A stretch of 48,761 nt of DNA from Oscillospiraceae bacterium (GTDB taxonomy: Bacteria > Bacillota > Clostridia > Oscillospirales > Oscillospiraceae). Position numbers and translations under genes: made by a program. Positions 17,203 through 25,811 of the stretch are shown in pieces (within the stretch, counting starts at the first letter, position 1; each line of letters begins with the position of its first letter). The stretch is taken from NCBI GenBank assembly GCA_022800525.1, contig JAAWQM010000017.1, positions 1 to 48,761 on the forward strand, read 5' to 3'. The notes under the pieces are model-generated. The model was not told where the DNA came from and did not search any database. It saw only the letters and a list, made by a program, of their open reading frames with translations.

Positions 17203-17976
17203 ATGAGATTATATCTGAAATTCATGTCCATACACCTGCGCTCGGCCATGACCTACCGGGCCAGCTTTTTCCTGAGCTGCCTGGGGCATCTTCTGATTAC
17301 CACCAACGTGTTCCTGGGCGTGGTATTCCTGCTGGACCGCTTCGGCACGATTGACGGATATACCATGCCGCAGCTGAGTCTGTGCTACGCGGTGATCCTG
17401 GCGGGGACCAGTCTGGCGGAGTGCTTCGCCAGGGGCATCGACGTCTTCCACCAGATCCTCTCCGACGCCCGGTTTGACCGCATCATGGTGCGGCCCCGAC
17501 CTCTCCTCTTCCAGGTGCTGTGCCAGGAGGTGAAGCCCACCATGCTGGCCCGTGCGCTCCAGGCGGCGGCGATGCTCGTCTGGGCAACAGGCTCCGGCGC
17601 GGTGTCCTGGACGCCGTTCAAGGCGCTGTCGCTGGCGTTGATGATCCTGTGCGGGGCGGGGATCTTCTTCGGACTGTACCTTGTCAACGCCTGCGTCTGC
17701 TTCTTCACCCTGGAGCACGTAGAGGCGCTGAACATCTTCCTGGACGGTCCCCGGGAGTACGGCAAGTACCCCTTCGGCATCTACGGCAGGCCAGTACTGT
17801 TGGTACTGACATTCCTGGTGCCCCTGGCGCTGGTGCAGCACTGGCCGCTGCAATACCTCTTTGACCGGGGGCCTGCGTGGTATGGACTGCTGCCGGTGGT
17901 GTCGTTGGTGTTTCTCATTCCATGCGCTCTGCTGTGGCGGCTGGGGGTGCGGCATTACCGGTCCACCGGGTCGTGA
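17203..17976 (+). CDS. ABC-2 permease, second subunit
   Basis: The 257-residue six-helix protein resembles COG3694 permeases, with RSAMTYRASFFLSCLGHL at the start and the ECFARGIDVFHQIL loop followed by DRIMVRPRPLLFQ. It begins three bases after the previous stop, so the operon is tight. It probably pairs with the first permease and the ATPase at 15585. The operon ends before a 22-bp hairpin at 18032. Confidence 0.88.
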   Translation: MRLYLKFMSIHLRSAMTYRASFFLSCLGHLLITTNVFLGVVFLLDRFGTIDGYTMPQLSLCYAVILAGTSLAECFARGIDVFHQILSDARFDRIMVRPRPLLFQVLCQEVKPTMLARALQAAAMLVWATGSGAVSWTPFKALSLALMILCGAGIFFGLYLVNACVCFFTLEHVEALNIFLDGPREYGKYPFGIYGRPVLLVLTFLVPLALVQHWPLQYLFDRGPAWYGLLPVVSLVFLIPCALLWRLGVRHYRSTGS

Positions 17977-18031
17977 CGCAGCTGCTTTGCTATTGCTCTG
18001 ATTCAAGTCGTTTTGCGGCGGCAACCGCAAA

Positions 18032-18082
18032 ACAGACAGAACGGCCATTCGCGGCATAAACGCGAATGGCCGTTCTGTCTGT
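18032..18082. terminator. Perfect 22-bp hairpin between convergent operons
   Basis: ACAGACAGAACGGCCATTCG (continuing to 18053) pairs perfectly with 18061-18082 around GCATAAA. No T run follows on either side, so it is a termination or mRNA-end structure of non-classical form. Confidence 0.6.
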
Positions 18083-18111
18083 GACCGTCGGGAAGGACTG
18101 CGGCCCCGCCG

Positions 18112-18345
18112 TTACCTTCCGAAATGAAACAGCCCCTTTTTCTCATAGGGCTCCGCAGACACGGATCTGACCTCATACCCCGTGTTCCCGATGACGGAGT
18201 GCAGAGCTGCTTCGCTGATGCCATCCCCCGAAAAGATGACCGTCTATCCCTTCCTGACCGGGAGCGCCCTGCGGACGGCGTCGTTGACATGGTTCTCGCA
18301 CATCCCGCACAGCATCCCGTCCACCTTTACCGTAATCCTGAGTAT
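18112..18345 (-). pseudogene. Broken heavy-metal-associated (HMA) domain gene
   Basis: The frame spans 77 residues. It begins with strand ILRITVKVDGMLCGMCENHV, which has the metal-binding Cys-x-x-Cys of HMA domains. It has an in-frame TAG after ALPVRKG and resumes with TVIFSGDGISEAALHSVIG and GYEVRSV before ending KKGLFHFGR. The position that should hold the start codon, 6 bases after GGAGGG, is ATA. So there are two defects, a lost start and a stop, but the two halves stay in one frame, which suggests recent decay. It is the last gene of the ABC/YgbA/YbaN operon, 12 bases after the YbaN stop. If intact it would be a small copper-chaperone-like protein. Confidence 0.72.
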
Positions 18346-18357
18346 TTCGAGCCCTCC

Positions 18358-18759
18358 TCAAAATTTCCGGTTCTCCACCGGAGCCTCCGCCGGAACCGTC
18401 TTTACGCCGAACACAAAGTAGATGACAGGGAACATCCAAACGCAGGCCAGAGCAATCTGCCCGATATGTACCTTGTGCATCATGAAGAACCCGACGCACA
18501 TAATCAGCGTCACCGCAACCATAATGCGGATCTTTGCTTTCCTGGTCATGCCCCTGCCCTGCACATAGCTCTCCAGGTTGTTCTTATATAGCTTCGTTCC
18601 AATGAACCAGGTATGGAGCCGCTCTGAGCTCCTGCCGAAGCAGAACGCCGCCAGCAGCAGGAACGGGAACGACGGCAGCAGCGGCAGCGCCGCTCCCACC
18701 GCCCCCAGGCCCAGCGCGGCGCACCCCAGAAAAACATAGACCGCCTTCTTCACACTCAT
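18358..18759 (-). CDS. YbaN family (DUF454) membrane protein
   Basis: The 133-residue protein starts with MSVKKAVYVFLGCAALGLGAVG and continues LPLLPSFPFLLLAAFCFGRSS, the hallmark of DUF454/YbaN inner membrane proteins. Three or four membrane segments are predicted. GGAGG precedes the ATG by 7 bases and lies within the end of the YgbA gene. Function unknown. In gut Clostridia it often neighbours HMA-domain proteins, as here. Confidence 0.9.
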   Translation of the reverse strand: MSVKKAVYVFLGCAALGLGAVGAALPLLPSFPFLLLAAFCFGRSSERLHTWFIGTKLYKNNLESYVQGRGMTRKAKIRIMVAVTLIMCVGFFMMHKVHIGQIALACVWMFPVIYFVFGVKTVPAEAPVENRKF

Positions 18760-18763
18760 GACA

Positions 18764-19099
18764 TTACCTCCGTTTTTTCTTTTCTTTTTTGGTCTCAATC
18801 ACATGGCGCACCGCTATGACGGGGTGATAAAAAATCATCCTCGGCCCGGAAAACTGCATGACAGCACGGACCTTTTCCCGCATCTCCGGCTTGTAGCAGT
18901 GGACCTTGCAGTTGGAACAGAAGGTTTTCGTCTCCATGAAGGGACATTTGTCGCTGCGCAGGCAGGCATAGTCCCGCAGCGCGGCGCACTCCGGACAGAG
19001 CTGCCTGCGGGTGTGATGCTGTTTTTTGCAGTACAGGGCGATCATCAGGGAGACCGTGTCCTTTTCCCGCTTCCACTTGGACGCGTCTGTTTTCGCCAT
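18764..19099 (-). CDS. YgbA_NO (nitrous oxide-stimulated promoter) family protein
   Basis: The 111-residue soluble protein is cysteine-rich: LCPECAALRDYACLRSDKCP, then FCSNCKVHCY and the C-terminal PRMIFYHPVIAVRHVI. This matches the YgbA_NO family (Pfam 'nitrous oxide-stimulated promoter'), linked to nitrosative stress in enterobacteria. The cysteines suggest a metal or Fe-S site. Its start overlaps the preceding ABC stop (TGATG). The exact function is unknown. Confidence 0.88.
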   Translation of the reverse strand: MAKTDASKWKREKDTVSLMIALYCKKQHHTRRQLCPECAALRDYACLRSDKCPFMETKTFCSNCKVHCYKPEMREKVRAVMQFSGPRMIFYHPVIAVRHVIETKKEKKKRR

Positions 19100-20757
19100 C
19101 AGCTCATCCTCCCGTTTTCCACAGAATATACCGTGTCCGCAATGCCCATGGTGGACTGCCGGTGGGATACCAGCACCACCGTTTTGTCCGCCCGCTCCTC
19201 GTGGAGGGAGCGCAGAATCACCGCCTCGTTGAGGGTATCCAAATTGCTGGTAGGCTCATCCAGCAGCAGCAGCGGCGCGTCGTGGAGGAATGCCCGGGCC
19301 AGCCCGATCCGCTGCCGCTCGCCGCCGGACAGGGTGTCGCCCAGCTCGCCTACCGAGGTGTCGTAGCCCTGGGGCAGGCTCATGATGAAGTCGTGGACGG
19401 AGGCTTTTTTGCAGGCGGCCTCCAGCTCCTCCTGGGCGGCGTTCCGCTTCGCGATGAGCAGGTTGCTGCGGATGCTGTCCCGGAACAGGTGGGTCTCCTG
19501 GGTGACGAAGCCCTCCATGGCCCGCAGGCCGCTGGTATTGATCTCCGCCACCGGCACGCCGGACAGCGTGACGCTCCCATGCTGCACGTCCCAGAAGCGC
19601 ATAAGCAGCTTCAGCAGGGTTGATTTCCCGCTGCCGCTCCTGCCAACGACGCCCACCACCGTGCGGGCCGGGATGGGCACGGACAGGTCCCGCAGGACCG
19701 TCTCGCCGCCGTAGGAGAAGGTCACGTGGCTGACCGCCGCTCCGGAGAAGGCGGTTTCGGGTTTTCCGGAGACCTCCGCCACCGCCGGGTCCTCGTCCAG
19801 GATATCCAGCACCCGGTTCCCGGCGGCGAAGGTATTTTGCAGAGTGCTGCCCAGCGCCGCTAGGGCCACGGCCGGACCGAAGGAGGAGAACAGCGCCAGC
19901 GTGGGGATCAGTACGCCGTCAAAGCCCGCCGCCCCACTGCGGTACAGCCCGGCGGAGACGAACAGCATCCCAAGGTCGAACAGCAAGATGATGGTGTTGG
20001 TGATGGCCGTACCCCGGCCTGCCGTGCGCTTGAGCCGCTCCTCGTCGATGGAGAGCGCATCCGTCCTGGCGTTCATCTCCGCCAGACGCTTCTGGCCCTG
20101 GCCGAACTGAATGGTCTCCGCCAGGCCCCGCAGACTGTCCAGGACGAAGCCGCTCAGCTCCCCGGATTTGCCTCGGAACCTCGCCCCGCCGTCGCCGCTG
20201 AGCCGGGAGACCAGCAGCGGGACCGCAACGCCCACCACAGCGTACGCCGCCAGCGCCAGCAGCGCCAGGCCCCAGTGGTAGGAGCCGATGAAAACGCACA
20301 GGACCGCAGTGAACAGCGCCGCGATGCAGATGGGGGAGATGGTGTGGGCGTAGAACACCTCCAGAAGCTCGATATCCGAGGTGATAAGCGCGATCAGGTC
20401 GCCCTTGTCCCGGCCCTCCAGCTTCGCGGGAGCCAGCCTCCGCAGGGCGCGGAACACCTTATCCCGGATGAGCGCCAGCAGCTTGAAGGCGATAAAGTGG
20501 TTGCAGCTCTGCTCCCCGTACCGCAGCCCCGCCCGCAGCGCTGCGAACAGCGCCGCGCATGCAAACGCCGCCGTCAGCGTCACAGGCGTATCGAACCCAA
20601 GGATATTCAGTACGGCGTATCCGCCGAAGATCGTGATAAAGCTGGCGCACAGGTGCCCTGCCAGCCCCATAAGGATAGCCAGGACCATGAATCCGGCCAG
20701 CGGCCTCACCAGCCCGGCCAGCCGTCCCATGACGGCAAATCCGCTGCGCTTTTTCAT
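19099..20757 (-). CDS. ABC half-transporter, CydC-like
   Basis: The 552-residue protein has an N-terminal six-helix ABC membrane domain (about residues 1-300) and a C-terminal ATPase with Walker A VGRSGSGKST, signature DTLSGGERQRIGLARAFL and Walker B LLLLDEPTSNLD. It pairs with the upstream half-transporter, whose gene overlaps its start. The heterodimer resembles CydDC (thiol or heme-linked export), but similar pairs move other substrates and no cytochrome bd genes are here. The operon context points to metal, heme or nitrosative stress. Confidence 0.9.
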   Translation of the reverse strand: MKKRSGFAVMGRLAGLVRPLAGFMVLAILMGLAGHLCASFITIFGGYAVLNILGFDTPVTLTAAFACAALFAALRAGLRYGEQSCNHFIAFKLLALIRDKVFRALRRLAPAKLEGRDKGDLIALITSDIELLEVFYAHTISPICIAALFTAVLCVFIGSYHWGLALLALAAYAVVGVAVPLLVSRLSGDGGARFRGKSGELSGFVLDSLRGLAETIQFGQGQKRLAEMNARTDALSIDEERLKRTAGRGTAITNTIILLFDLGMLFVSAGLYRSGAAGFDGVLIPTLALFSSFGPAVALAALGSTLQNTFAAGNRVLDILDEDPAVAEVSGKPETAFSGAAVSHVTFSYGGETVLRDLSVPIPARTVVGVVGRSGSGKSTLLKLLMRFWDVQHGSVTLSGVPVAEINTSGLRAMEGFVTQETHLFRDSIRSNLLIAKRNAAQEELEAACKKASVHDFIMSLPQGYDTSVGELGDTLSGGERQRIGLARAFLHDAPLLLLDEPTSNLDTLNEAVILRSLHEERADKTVVLVSHRQSTMGIADTVYSVENGRMS

Positions 20758-22493
20758 TTTACTGCGCCTCCCTTCATGTACTGCTCCAGCTCCTGCTGGG
20801 CGTTCCAGAGCTTCGCGTACACGCCGTTCCGCGCCAGCAGTGCGCTGTGCGTGCCGCTCTCTGCCACCACGCCCTGATCCATCACATAGATATTGTCCGC
20901 ATCCGCCGCGTTGGCCAGACGGTGGGAAATCAGGAGTATGGTCTTTTGCTTCGCCAGCGCGTGAATCTCCGCCATGATGTCGTTCTCGCTCTCCGCGTCG
21001 ATATTAGAGGTGGCTTCGTCAAAGATATAGACCGGGCTGTCGTGGAGCAGCGCGCGGGCCAGCGCCAGCCGCTGGCGCTGGCCGCCGGAGAGGTTGCCGC
21101 CTTTCTCCGCCACAGCGGTGTCCAGCCCCCTCCCGCTGCGCAGGAAATCCGCCAGCTTCACCCGTTCCAGCGCGGCCCACAGCTCCGCGTCCGAAGCGTC
21201 CGGCCTGCCCATCCGCAGGTTCTCCGCCGCCGTGCCCTTGAAGAGGTAGCTCTGGTGGCTGATGTAAGTAATGTGCTCCATGAGGCTGTCCTCGCTGATT
21301 TCACGCAGCTCCGCGCCGCCGATGGTTACAGAGCCCCCATAGCCCTGGTTCCGGCCCATGAGGATGGCGGCGACAGTGGACTTGCCGCAGCCGCTCTCGC
21401 CTACGATGGCGGTAAAGCCGCCCTGGGGGAAGGAGAGAGAGACGCCGTGGAGAATTTCCCGGTCCGCCTTGTACGCGTACCGCAGCTCCTTGCAGATGAT
21501 GCCGCCCTGGGACGGACACCGCATGGTTTTCGGATCGCTCTCCGGCAGGTCCAGCAGGTGGAAAATCTTATCGCTGGCCGCCATGCCGTTCATCGCCACA
21601 TGGAAGAAGCTGCCCAGCTGCCGCATGGGGATGAAGAAGTCCGCCGACAGCAGGATGATAAGCAGGCAGCCCGCCAGGTCCACATGTCCGCCAGCGTACT
21701 GCGTGCAGGCCATGACAAGTCCCAGCGCCGCGCCGCCGTAGGCGATGAAATCCATGATGGTGATGGAGTTGAGCTGCATGGTCAGGACCTTCATGGTGAT
21801 GCGCCGGAAATTCTCCGCCTGGACGTTCATCTCGTCGTTTTTGAAGCCGTCCGCCTGATAGATTTTCAGCGTGGTCAGGCCCTGCAGGTTCTCCAGAAAG
21901 GTATCACCCAGAGCGGTGTACTGCCCCCAGTATTTTGACAGCAGCTTCTTGGCCCAGGTCTGTACCGCCGCGATGGCCGCCGGAATCAGCGGCACGCACA
22001 CCAGCAGCGCGGCGGCGGCTGGGACGTTTACAAAGCACAGGTACGCGAACAGCGTCAGCGGGGCCAGCATGGCGTAGAAGAACTGGGGCAGGTATGCGCC
22101 GAAGTAGGTCTCAAGCTGTTCCACGCCCTCCACAGTCACCTGCACCACCTCCGAGGTCTGCACCTGCTGGCTGTAGGACGCGCCCAGGCGCAGGAGCTTC
22201 TGGTAAATCTTTTCCCGCAGCGCCCGCTTCACCGTCCTGGAGGACAGAAAGCTCATCCGGGATGCCGCCAGGGTACAGACGCAGCGCACCAGCAGCGCCG
22301 CCAATACAATCCCCGCCGTGAGGCCCAGGCGTCCGCTGTCCGCTCCGCCGTCCGGCAGCGCCGCCAGCAGGGAGGCGATGGCGGTCATCATGGCGATGTT
22401 CCCGGCCAGTGAACACCACTGGAAGGCAACATTTCCCGCCATATATTTTTTGCTTTCGCTCACCATGCTGATGAGCCGCTTGTTAATCATCAT
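20754..22493 (-). CDS. ABC half-transporter, CydD-like
   Basis: The 579-residue protein has six membrane helices (about residues 20-305) and an ATPase with Walker A VGESGCGKST, signature GGNLSGGQRQRLALARALL and Walker B VYIFDEATSNID. It is the first gene of a five-gene minus-strand operon and forms a heterodimer with the next product. GGGAG lies before the ATG at about 10 bases. Control is likely through the promoter region at 22522-22633. Confidence 0.9.
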   Translation of the reverse strand: MMINKRLISMVSESKKYMAGNVAFQWCSLAGNIAMMTAIASLLAALPDGGADSGRLGLTAGIVLAALLVRCVCTLAASRMSFLSSRTVKRALREKIYQKLLRLGASYSQQVQTSEVVQVTVEGVEQLETYFGAYLPQFFYAMLAPLTLFAYLCFVNVPAAAALLVCVPLIPAAIAAVQTWAKKLLSKYWGQYTALGDTFLENLQGLTTLKIYQADGFKNDEMNVQAENFRRITMKVLTMQLNSITIMDFIAYGGAALGLVMACTQYAGGHVDLAGCLLIILLSADFFIPMRQLGSFFHVAMNGMAASDKIFHLLDLPESDPKTMRCPSQGGIICKELRYAYKADREILHGVSLSFPQGGFTAIVGESGCGKSTVAAILMGRNQGYGGSVTIGGAELREISEDSLMEHITYISHQSYLFKGTAAENLRMGRPDASDAELWAALERVKLADFLRSGRGLDTAVAEKGGNLSGGQRQRLALARALLHDSPVYIFDEATSNIDAESENDIMAEIHALAKQKTILLISHRLANAADADNIYVMDQGVVAESGTHSALLARNGVYAKLWNAQQELEQYMKGGAVK

Positions 22494-22521
22494 AGACTGT
22501 CTCTCCCTCTGTCAAAAGGAT

Positions 22522-22633
22522 TAGTTTCTGCTAACTTCTGGTTCCGGACAGACGCCAACCTGCCGGAGGTCCGGAGTGCATTACTTGTAGCTAACTGATG
22601 TTAAATTATACTAACTTCTCCTGGGTTTGTCAA
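22522..22633 (-). promoter_or_regulatory. Strong promoter with DtxR-like (iron-box-type) sites
   Basis: On the minus strand TTGACA (22628-22633) and TATAAT (22605-22610) are 17 bases apart, a perfect sigma-A promoter. Around it are several TTAG/CTAA half-sites. TTAGTTTCTGCTAAC at about 22524-22538 fits the IdeR/DtxR consensus TTAGGTTAGSCTAACCTAA at 13 of 19 positions by eye. CTAACTGATGTTAAATTATA and CTAAC flank and cover the -10. No regulator gene is adjacent. Confidence 0.65.
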
Positions 22634-22650
22634 GAGTAAAAAGGGGAGCG

Positions 22651-22676
22651 TCACGGAAATCAATTTTGTGGTTCGC
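22651..22676. repeat. Terminal fragment of the palindromic element
   Basis: TCACGGAAATCAATTTTGTG followed by GTTCGCAGGG matches, in reverse, the right end of the copy at 34590-34706 (CCCTGCGAACCACAGAATGG). It forms the 3' end of the truncated gene described next. Confidence 0.6.
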
Positions 22677-22785
22677 AGGGAGCGGCCAACTCCTTCAGAT
22701 TTGACGCAACCTCATATAGGGCCTCCCATTGCTCCAGTGACGGTTCTGTGCGGAGAGGGCTCGGGTTGGATTTCTTTTTGCTCAT
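22660..22785 (-). pseudogene. Truncated DUF7309-like gene
   Basis: An ATG behind AGGAGG at 7 bases opens a 41-codon frame. It starts MSKKKSNPSP and includes EQWEALYEVASNLKELA, resembling the start of DUF7309-type proteins, where W..LY..A..F..L is followed by PWEW. After that point it enters the palindromic repeat and stops at the repeat's end. The intact ribosome site and N-terminus suggest a real gene cut off by a repeat-associated deletion. The family call is tentative. Confidence 0.45.
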
Positions 22786-22903
22786 AGCGGTTCCTCCTGA
22801 ATTTTGTCTGGCCACAGCAAAATCAGTTGCCGGTGCTGCCAGCTGCCTTCAGCATAACCGCTTTACTGCGCAAAGCCAAACCGTACTTTTAGTGCGCCGC
22901 GTT

Positions 22904-22984
22904 TCAGATGATGATTTCCTCCGCAATCTTGCTGTTGGACTGGACGGCGGTGCGGCCGCCGTCGCAGACGGCAATCCGCAACAT
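22904..22984 (-). pseudogene. Stub of a LytTR/AgrA-type response regulator
   Basis: A 26-codon frame begins MLRIAVCDGG and ends with IAEEIII and a stop. MLRIA(V/I)CDD is the usual first strand of receiver domains in AgrA/LytR regulators, so this looks like the N-terminal scrap of one, with a changed acidic position. Nothing of the rest remains. Confidence 0.35.
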
Positions 22985-23095
22985 AGAGCAGCCTACCCCT
23001 TTGTTTTCTTGCTGTGGACTATCATACTACTTGCTCTGCTTCCATTGGAGCGCGTTTTCCCGAAGAATTCCCCCGAAAGAGACTTAGCCGGGGTG

Positions 23096-23133
23096 TTATA
23101 GGGGCGGGGGAGGGGGAGGGGGAGGGGGAGATG
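23096..23133 (+). repeat. G-rich tandem tract (GGGGGA repeats)
   Basis: GGGGC is followed by four to five GGGGGA units and GATGGG. Runs of five G with single-base spacers could form a stable G-quadruplex on the plus strand. It lies just downstream of the tsf terminator. Confidence 0.75.
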
Positions 23134-23138
23134 GGTAC

Positions 23139-23176
23139 AAAAAAGGGCCGCAGCAACGAATTGCTACAGCCCTTTC
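23139..23176 (-). terminator. rpsB-tsf terminator
   Basis: On the minus strand AAAGGGC, then TAGCAA, TTCG and TTGCTG, then GCCC forms a stem-loop with a UUCG tetraloop, followed by TTTTTT. Confidence 0.85.
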
Positions 23177-23234
23177 GGGGGTCATTATTCGAGAGACGTC
23201 ATGCTCGTCTTATTTCAGACGCTATCAAACGCTG

Positions 23235-24152
23235 TTACTTTACCAGGGAAGCGATTTCCTCCGCGAAGTTCTCCTGCTTTTTCTCGATGCCTTCGCCCTT
23301 CTCAAAACGAACGGCGTCCAGCAGACGTACGGTCACACCGGCGGCCTTGGCAACGGTGTTCATATACTGCTCCACAGTCACCTCACCGTCCTTGACGAAA
23401 TCCTGCTGGAGCAGGCAGTTCTCGGCATAGAACTTGTTCAGCTTGCCCTCCACAATCTTCTCCTTGACCTGAGCGGGCTTGCCAGCCATCTTGGGATCGT
23501 TGTCCATCTGTACCAGCATGATGCGCTTCTCTTCAGCCAGCACATCGTCAGTAACCTGGCTCTTGTCCCAGAAGCGGGGGTTCAGGGCGGCGATCTGCAT
23601 GGCCATATCCTTGCCCATCTCCAGCACCTTGTCGGTGACCTCGCCGTCCACATCCAGATTCACCAGCACGCCGATCTTGCCGCCGGCGTGGACATAGGGG
23701 ACCGACACGCCGTCCGCGAAGCGGGCGAAACGACGGACCTTGATGTTCTCACCAATGACCAGAACCATCTCCTGCTGCTGCTGGGTGACGGTCAGATCAG
23801 TACCATTATACTTGCACTCCATCAGCGCGTCCAGATTGGCAGGATTCGCGGAGGCCACGGTGGCGGCCACGCCCTTGACGAAGTCCACGAACTTCTCGTT
23901 CTTGCCCACGAAGTCGGTCTCGGCATTGACCTCGACCACCACGCCCACGCCATTGATGACGGCGGCATAGGCCATACCCTCGGCGGCGATGCGGCCAGCC
24001 TTCTTGGCGGAAGCGGCCAGCCCTTTCTCACGAAGGAACTCCACGGCCTTGTCCATGTCGCCGTCAGAGGCGGCCAGGGCCTTCTTGCAGTCCATCATGC
24101 CCACGCCGGTCATCTCGCGCAGGTTCTTTACATCAGCAGCTGTAAAAGCCAT
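23235..24152 (-). CDS. tsf: Translation elongation factor Ts
   Basis: The 305-residue protein begins MAFTAADVKNLREMTGVGMMDCKKAL and has the conserved TDFV motif (residues 79-82) that disrupts the EF-Tu nucleotide site. It exchanges GDP for GTP on EF-Tu. TGGAGG precedes the start by 9 bases. It follows rpsB by 96 bases, the usual bacterial order, and shares its promoter. Confidence 0.98.
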   Translation of the reverse strand: MAFTAADVKNLREMTGVGMMDCKKALAASDGDMDKAVEFLREKGLAASAKKAGRIAAEGMAYAAVINGVGVVVEVNAETDFVGKNEKFVDFVKGVAATVASANPANLDALMECKYNGTDLTVTQQQQEMVLVIGENIKVRRFARFADGVSVPYVHAGGKIGVLVNLDVDGEVTDKVLEMGKDMAMQIAALNPRFWDKSQVTDDVLAEEKRIMLVQMDNDPKMAGKPAQVKEKIVEGKLNKFYAENCLLQQDFVKDGEVTVEQYMNTVAKAAGVTVRLLDAVRFEKGEGIEKKQENFAEEIASLVK

Positions 24153-24248
24153 AATTCATATCCTCCATAATGATTGATAAATGATAGTATATCCTTCTTT
24201 TCAGGAAAATGGGGCGGGGATGGGCCCGCCCCATAAGGTTTCAGATTC

Positions 24249-24980
24249 TTACTCGGCGGCGGGAGCTTCCTCAGCGGCGGGCTCCTCATTCTGCTCGCCC
24301 TGACGGCCCTCGATCATGGCGTTGGCCATAATGGAGGAGATCAGCTTGATGGCGCGGATGGCGTCATCGTTGCCGGGGATGGGGTAGTCAATCTCGTCGG
24401 GGTCGCAGTTGGTGTCGGCGATGGCGACCACAGGGATGCCCAGCTTGTGGGCCTCCGCAATGGCGTTGCGCTCCTTGCGGGTATCCACAATGAAGAGAGC
24501 GCCGGGGAGCTTCTTCATATCCTTCACGCCGCCCAGGTACTTTTCCAGCTTGGCAATTTCGCCCATGTGCTTGATGACTTCCTTCTTGGGCAGCATGTCG
24601 AAGGTGCCGTCCTCCTGCATCCGCTTGAGCTGGGAGAGTCGGTCCACACGGGTGCGCATGGTCTTGAAGTTGGTCATCATGCCGCCCAGCCAGCGGGCGT
24701 TGACGAAATGCATGTTGCAGCGGGCGGCCTCTTCCTTGATGGCCTCCTGGGCCTGCTTCTTGGTACCGACGAACAGCAGAGCCTCGCCGTTCTCACTGAG
24801 CTGGCGGACAAAGTTGTATGCCTCCTCCAGTTTCTTGACGGTCTTCTGCAGGTCGATGATATAGATGCCGTTGCGCTCCGTATAAATATAGGGAGCCATT
24901 TTCGGGTTCCACCGGCGGGTCTGGTGACCGAAATGCACGCCGGCTTCCAGGAGCTGCTTCATAGATACGACGCTTGCCAT
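24249..24980 (-). CDS. rpsB: 30S ribosomal protein S2
   Basis: The 243-residue protein has the S2 hallmarks [28 protein letters not shown] and [21 protein letters not shown]. The start at 24980 (MASVVSM) follows GGAGG at 11 bases; the open frame upstream is untranslated leader. The alanine/glutamate-rich tail is common in this group. Confidence 0.98.
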   Translation of the reverse strand: MASVVSMKQLLEAGVHFGHQTRRWNPKMAPYIYTERNGIYIIDLQKTVKKLEEAYNFVRQLSENGEALLFVGTKKQAQEAIKEEAARCNMHFVNARWLGGMMTNFKTMRTRVDRLSQLKRMQEDGTFDMLPKKEVIKHMGEIAKLEKYLGGVKDMKKLPGALFIVDTRKERNAIAEAHKLGIPVVAIADTNCDPDEIDYPIPGNDDAIRAIKLISSIMANAMIEGRQGEQNEEPAAEEAPAAE

Positions 24981-25090
24981 GGTTAATGTTTCCTCCAATA
25001 TTTCAGTTTTACCCTCCAGGCCCATCATCCGTCTGACTAACCGCCGGGGCGGCACCGGCCAGACGTCCGGTCCTGTGCGGAATCTGGAAT

Positions 25091-25119
25091 ATCATAGCAC
25101 AACCCGCGCCGGATTGCAA
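25091..25119 (-). promoter_or_regulatory. rpsB-tsf promoter
   Basis: On the minus strand TTGCAA (25114-25119) and TATGAT (25091-25096) are 17 bases apart, giving a leader of about 105 bases with GC-rich stems. Confidence 0.7.
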
Positions 25120-25187
25120 GGGGATTTTTGCAAAAACCAAAGAAAATTCTGCAATAAAGGCATCTGCGGCGGCGTATGGCGTCTTTT

Positions 25188-25811
25188 TTACATGAACCAG
25201 CCCATCACGACCGGCGTTACATAGCACTCCACGAACGCCGCGGCCATGGTCAGCGGCGCGATGACCAGCACCAGTACCCGCAGCAGATCCTCCGCCAGCG
25301 CCATGAACGGCGGCTTCTGCGGGCTGTTGACCACCAGCAGGCACATATTCCTGCACAGCCACACGCCGCAGGCGATGGAAAAAACCAGCGCCGGAAGCTC
25401 GAACACGCCATGGGGCGCCAGCCCTGCCAGCAGCGTCAGCAGGGACAGCCCGTTGGCCTGATAGATTCCGAACATCACGCCCAGCAGCAGCCCGTTGGCC
25501 AGCAGGCTGACCAGGGGCAGGAACAGGAAGGGAACCAGCCCGTACAGCGCGGAGACCAGCATGGCCCGCCAGTTGTTCATCAGCAGAGCAAATACGGACA
25601 TCTGCCCCTCCTCGTCGATGACGCCGGACTCAGCAATATGGTCCATGAAGTTCTGGATGGCGGCCATCGCTGCGTCCGGTTGGAATACGGAGAGCATGAA
25701 CCCCAGGACGCCTGCGGCGGCCATCCCAGCCGTGCACCACAGGATCGTTTTCCGGAAGTCCGTCCGCAGGAATTTTCCCAACAGGACAAACTGTTCACTC
25801 AGCCAGCTCAT
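25188..25811 (-). CDS. Stage II sporulation protein M-like membrane protein
   Basis: The 207-residue protein has about five membrane segments and the SpoIIM/DUF95 layout: a first helix near residues 22-43, a soluble loop (DEEGQMSVFALLMNNWRAM), then LLANGLLLGVMFGIYQANGL and GLAPHGVFELPALVFS, the family signature. SpoIIM takes part in engulfment with SpoIID and SpoIIP, but many carriers have divergent copies of unclear role, and this gene is not with the other sporulation genes. Its start overlaps the gltX stop by four bases. Confidence 0.82.
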   Translation of the reverse strand: MSWLSEQFVLLGKFLRTDFRKTILWCTAGMAAAGVLGFMLSVFQPDAAMAAIQNFMDHIAESGVIDEEGQMSVFALLMNNWRAMLVSALYGLVPFLFLPLVSLLANGLLLGVMFGIYQANGLSLLTLLAGLAPHGVFELPALVFSIACGVWLCRNMCLLVVNSPQKPPFMALAEDLLRVLVLVIAPLTMAAAFVECYVTPVVMGWFM

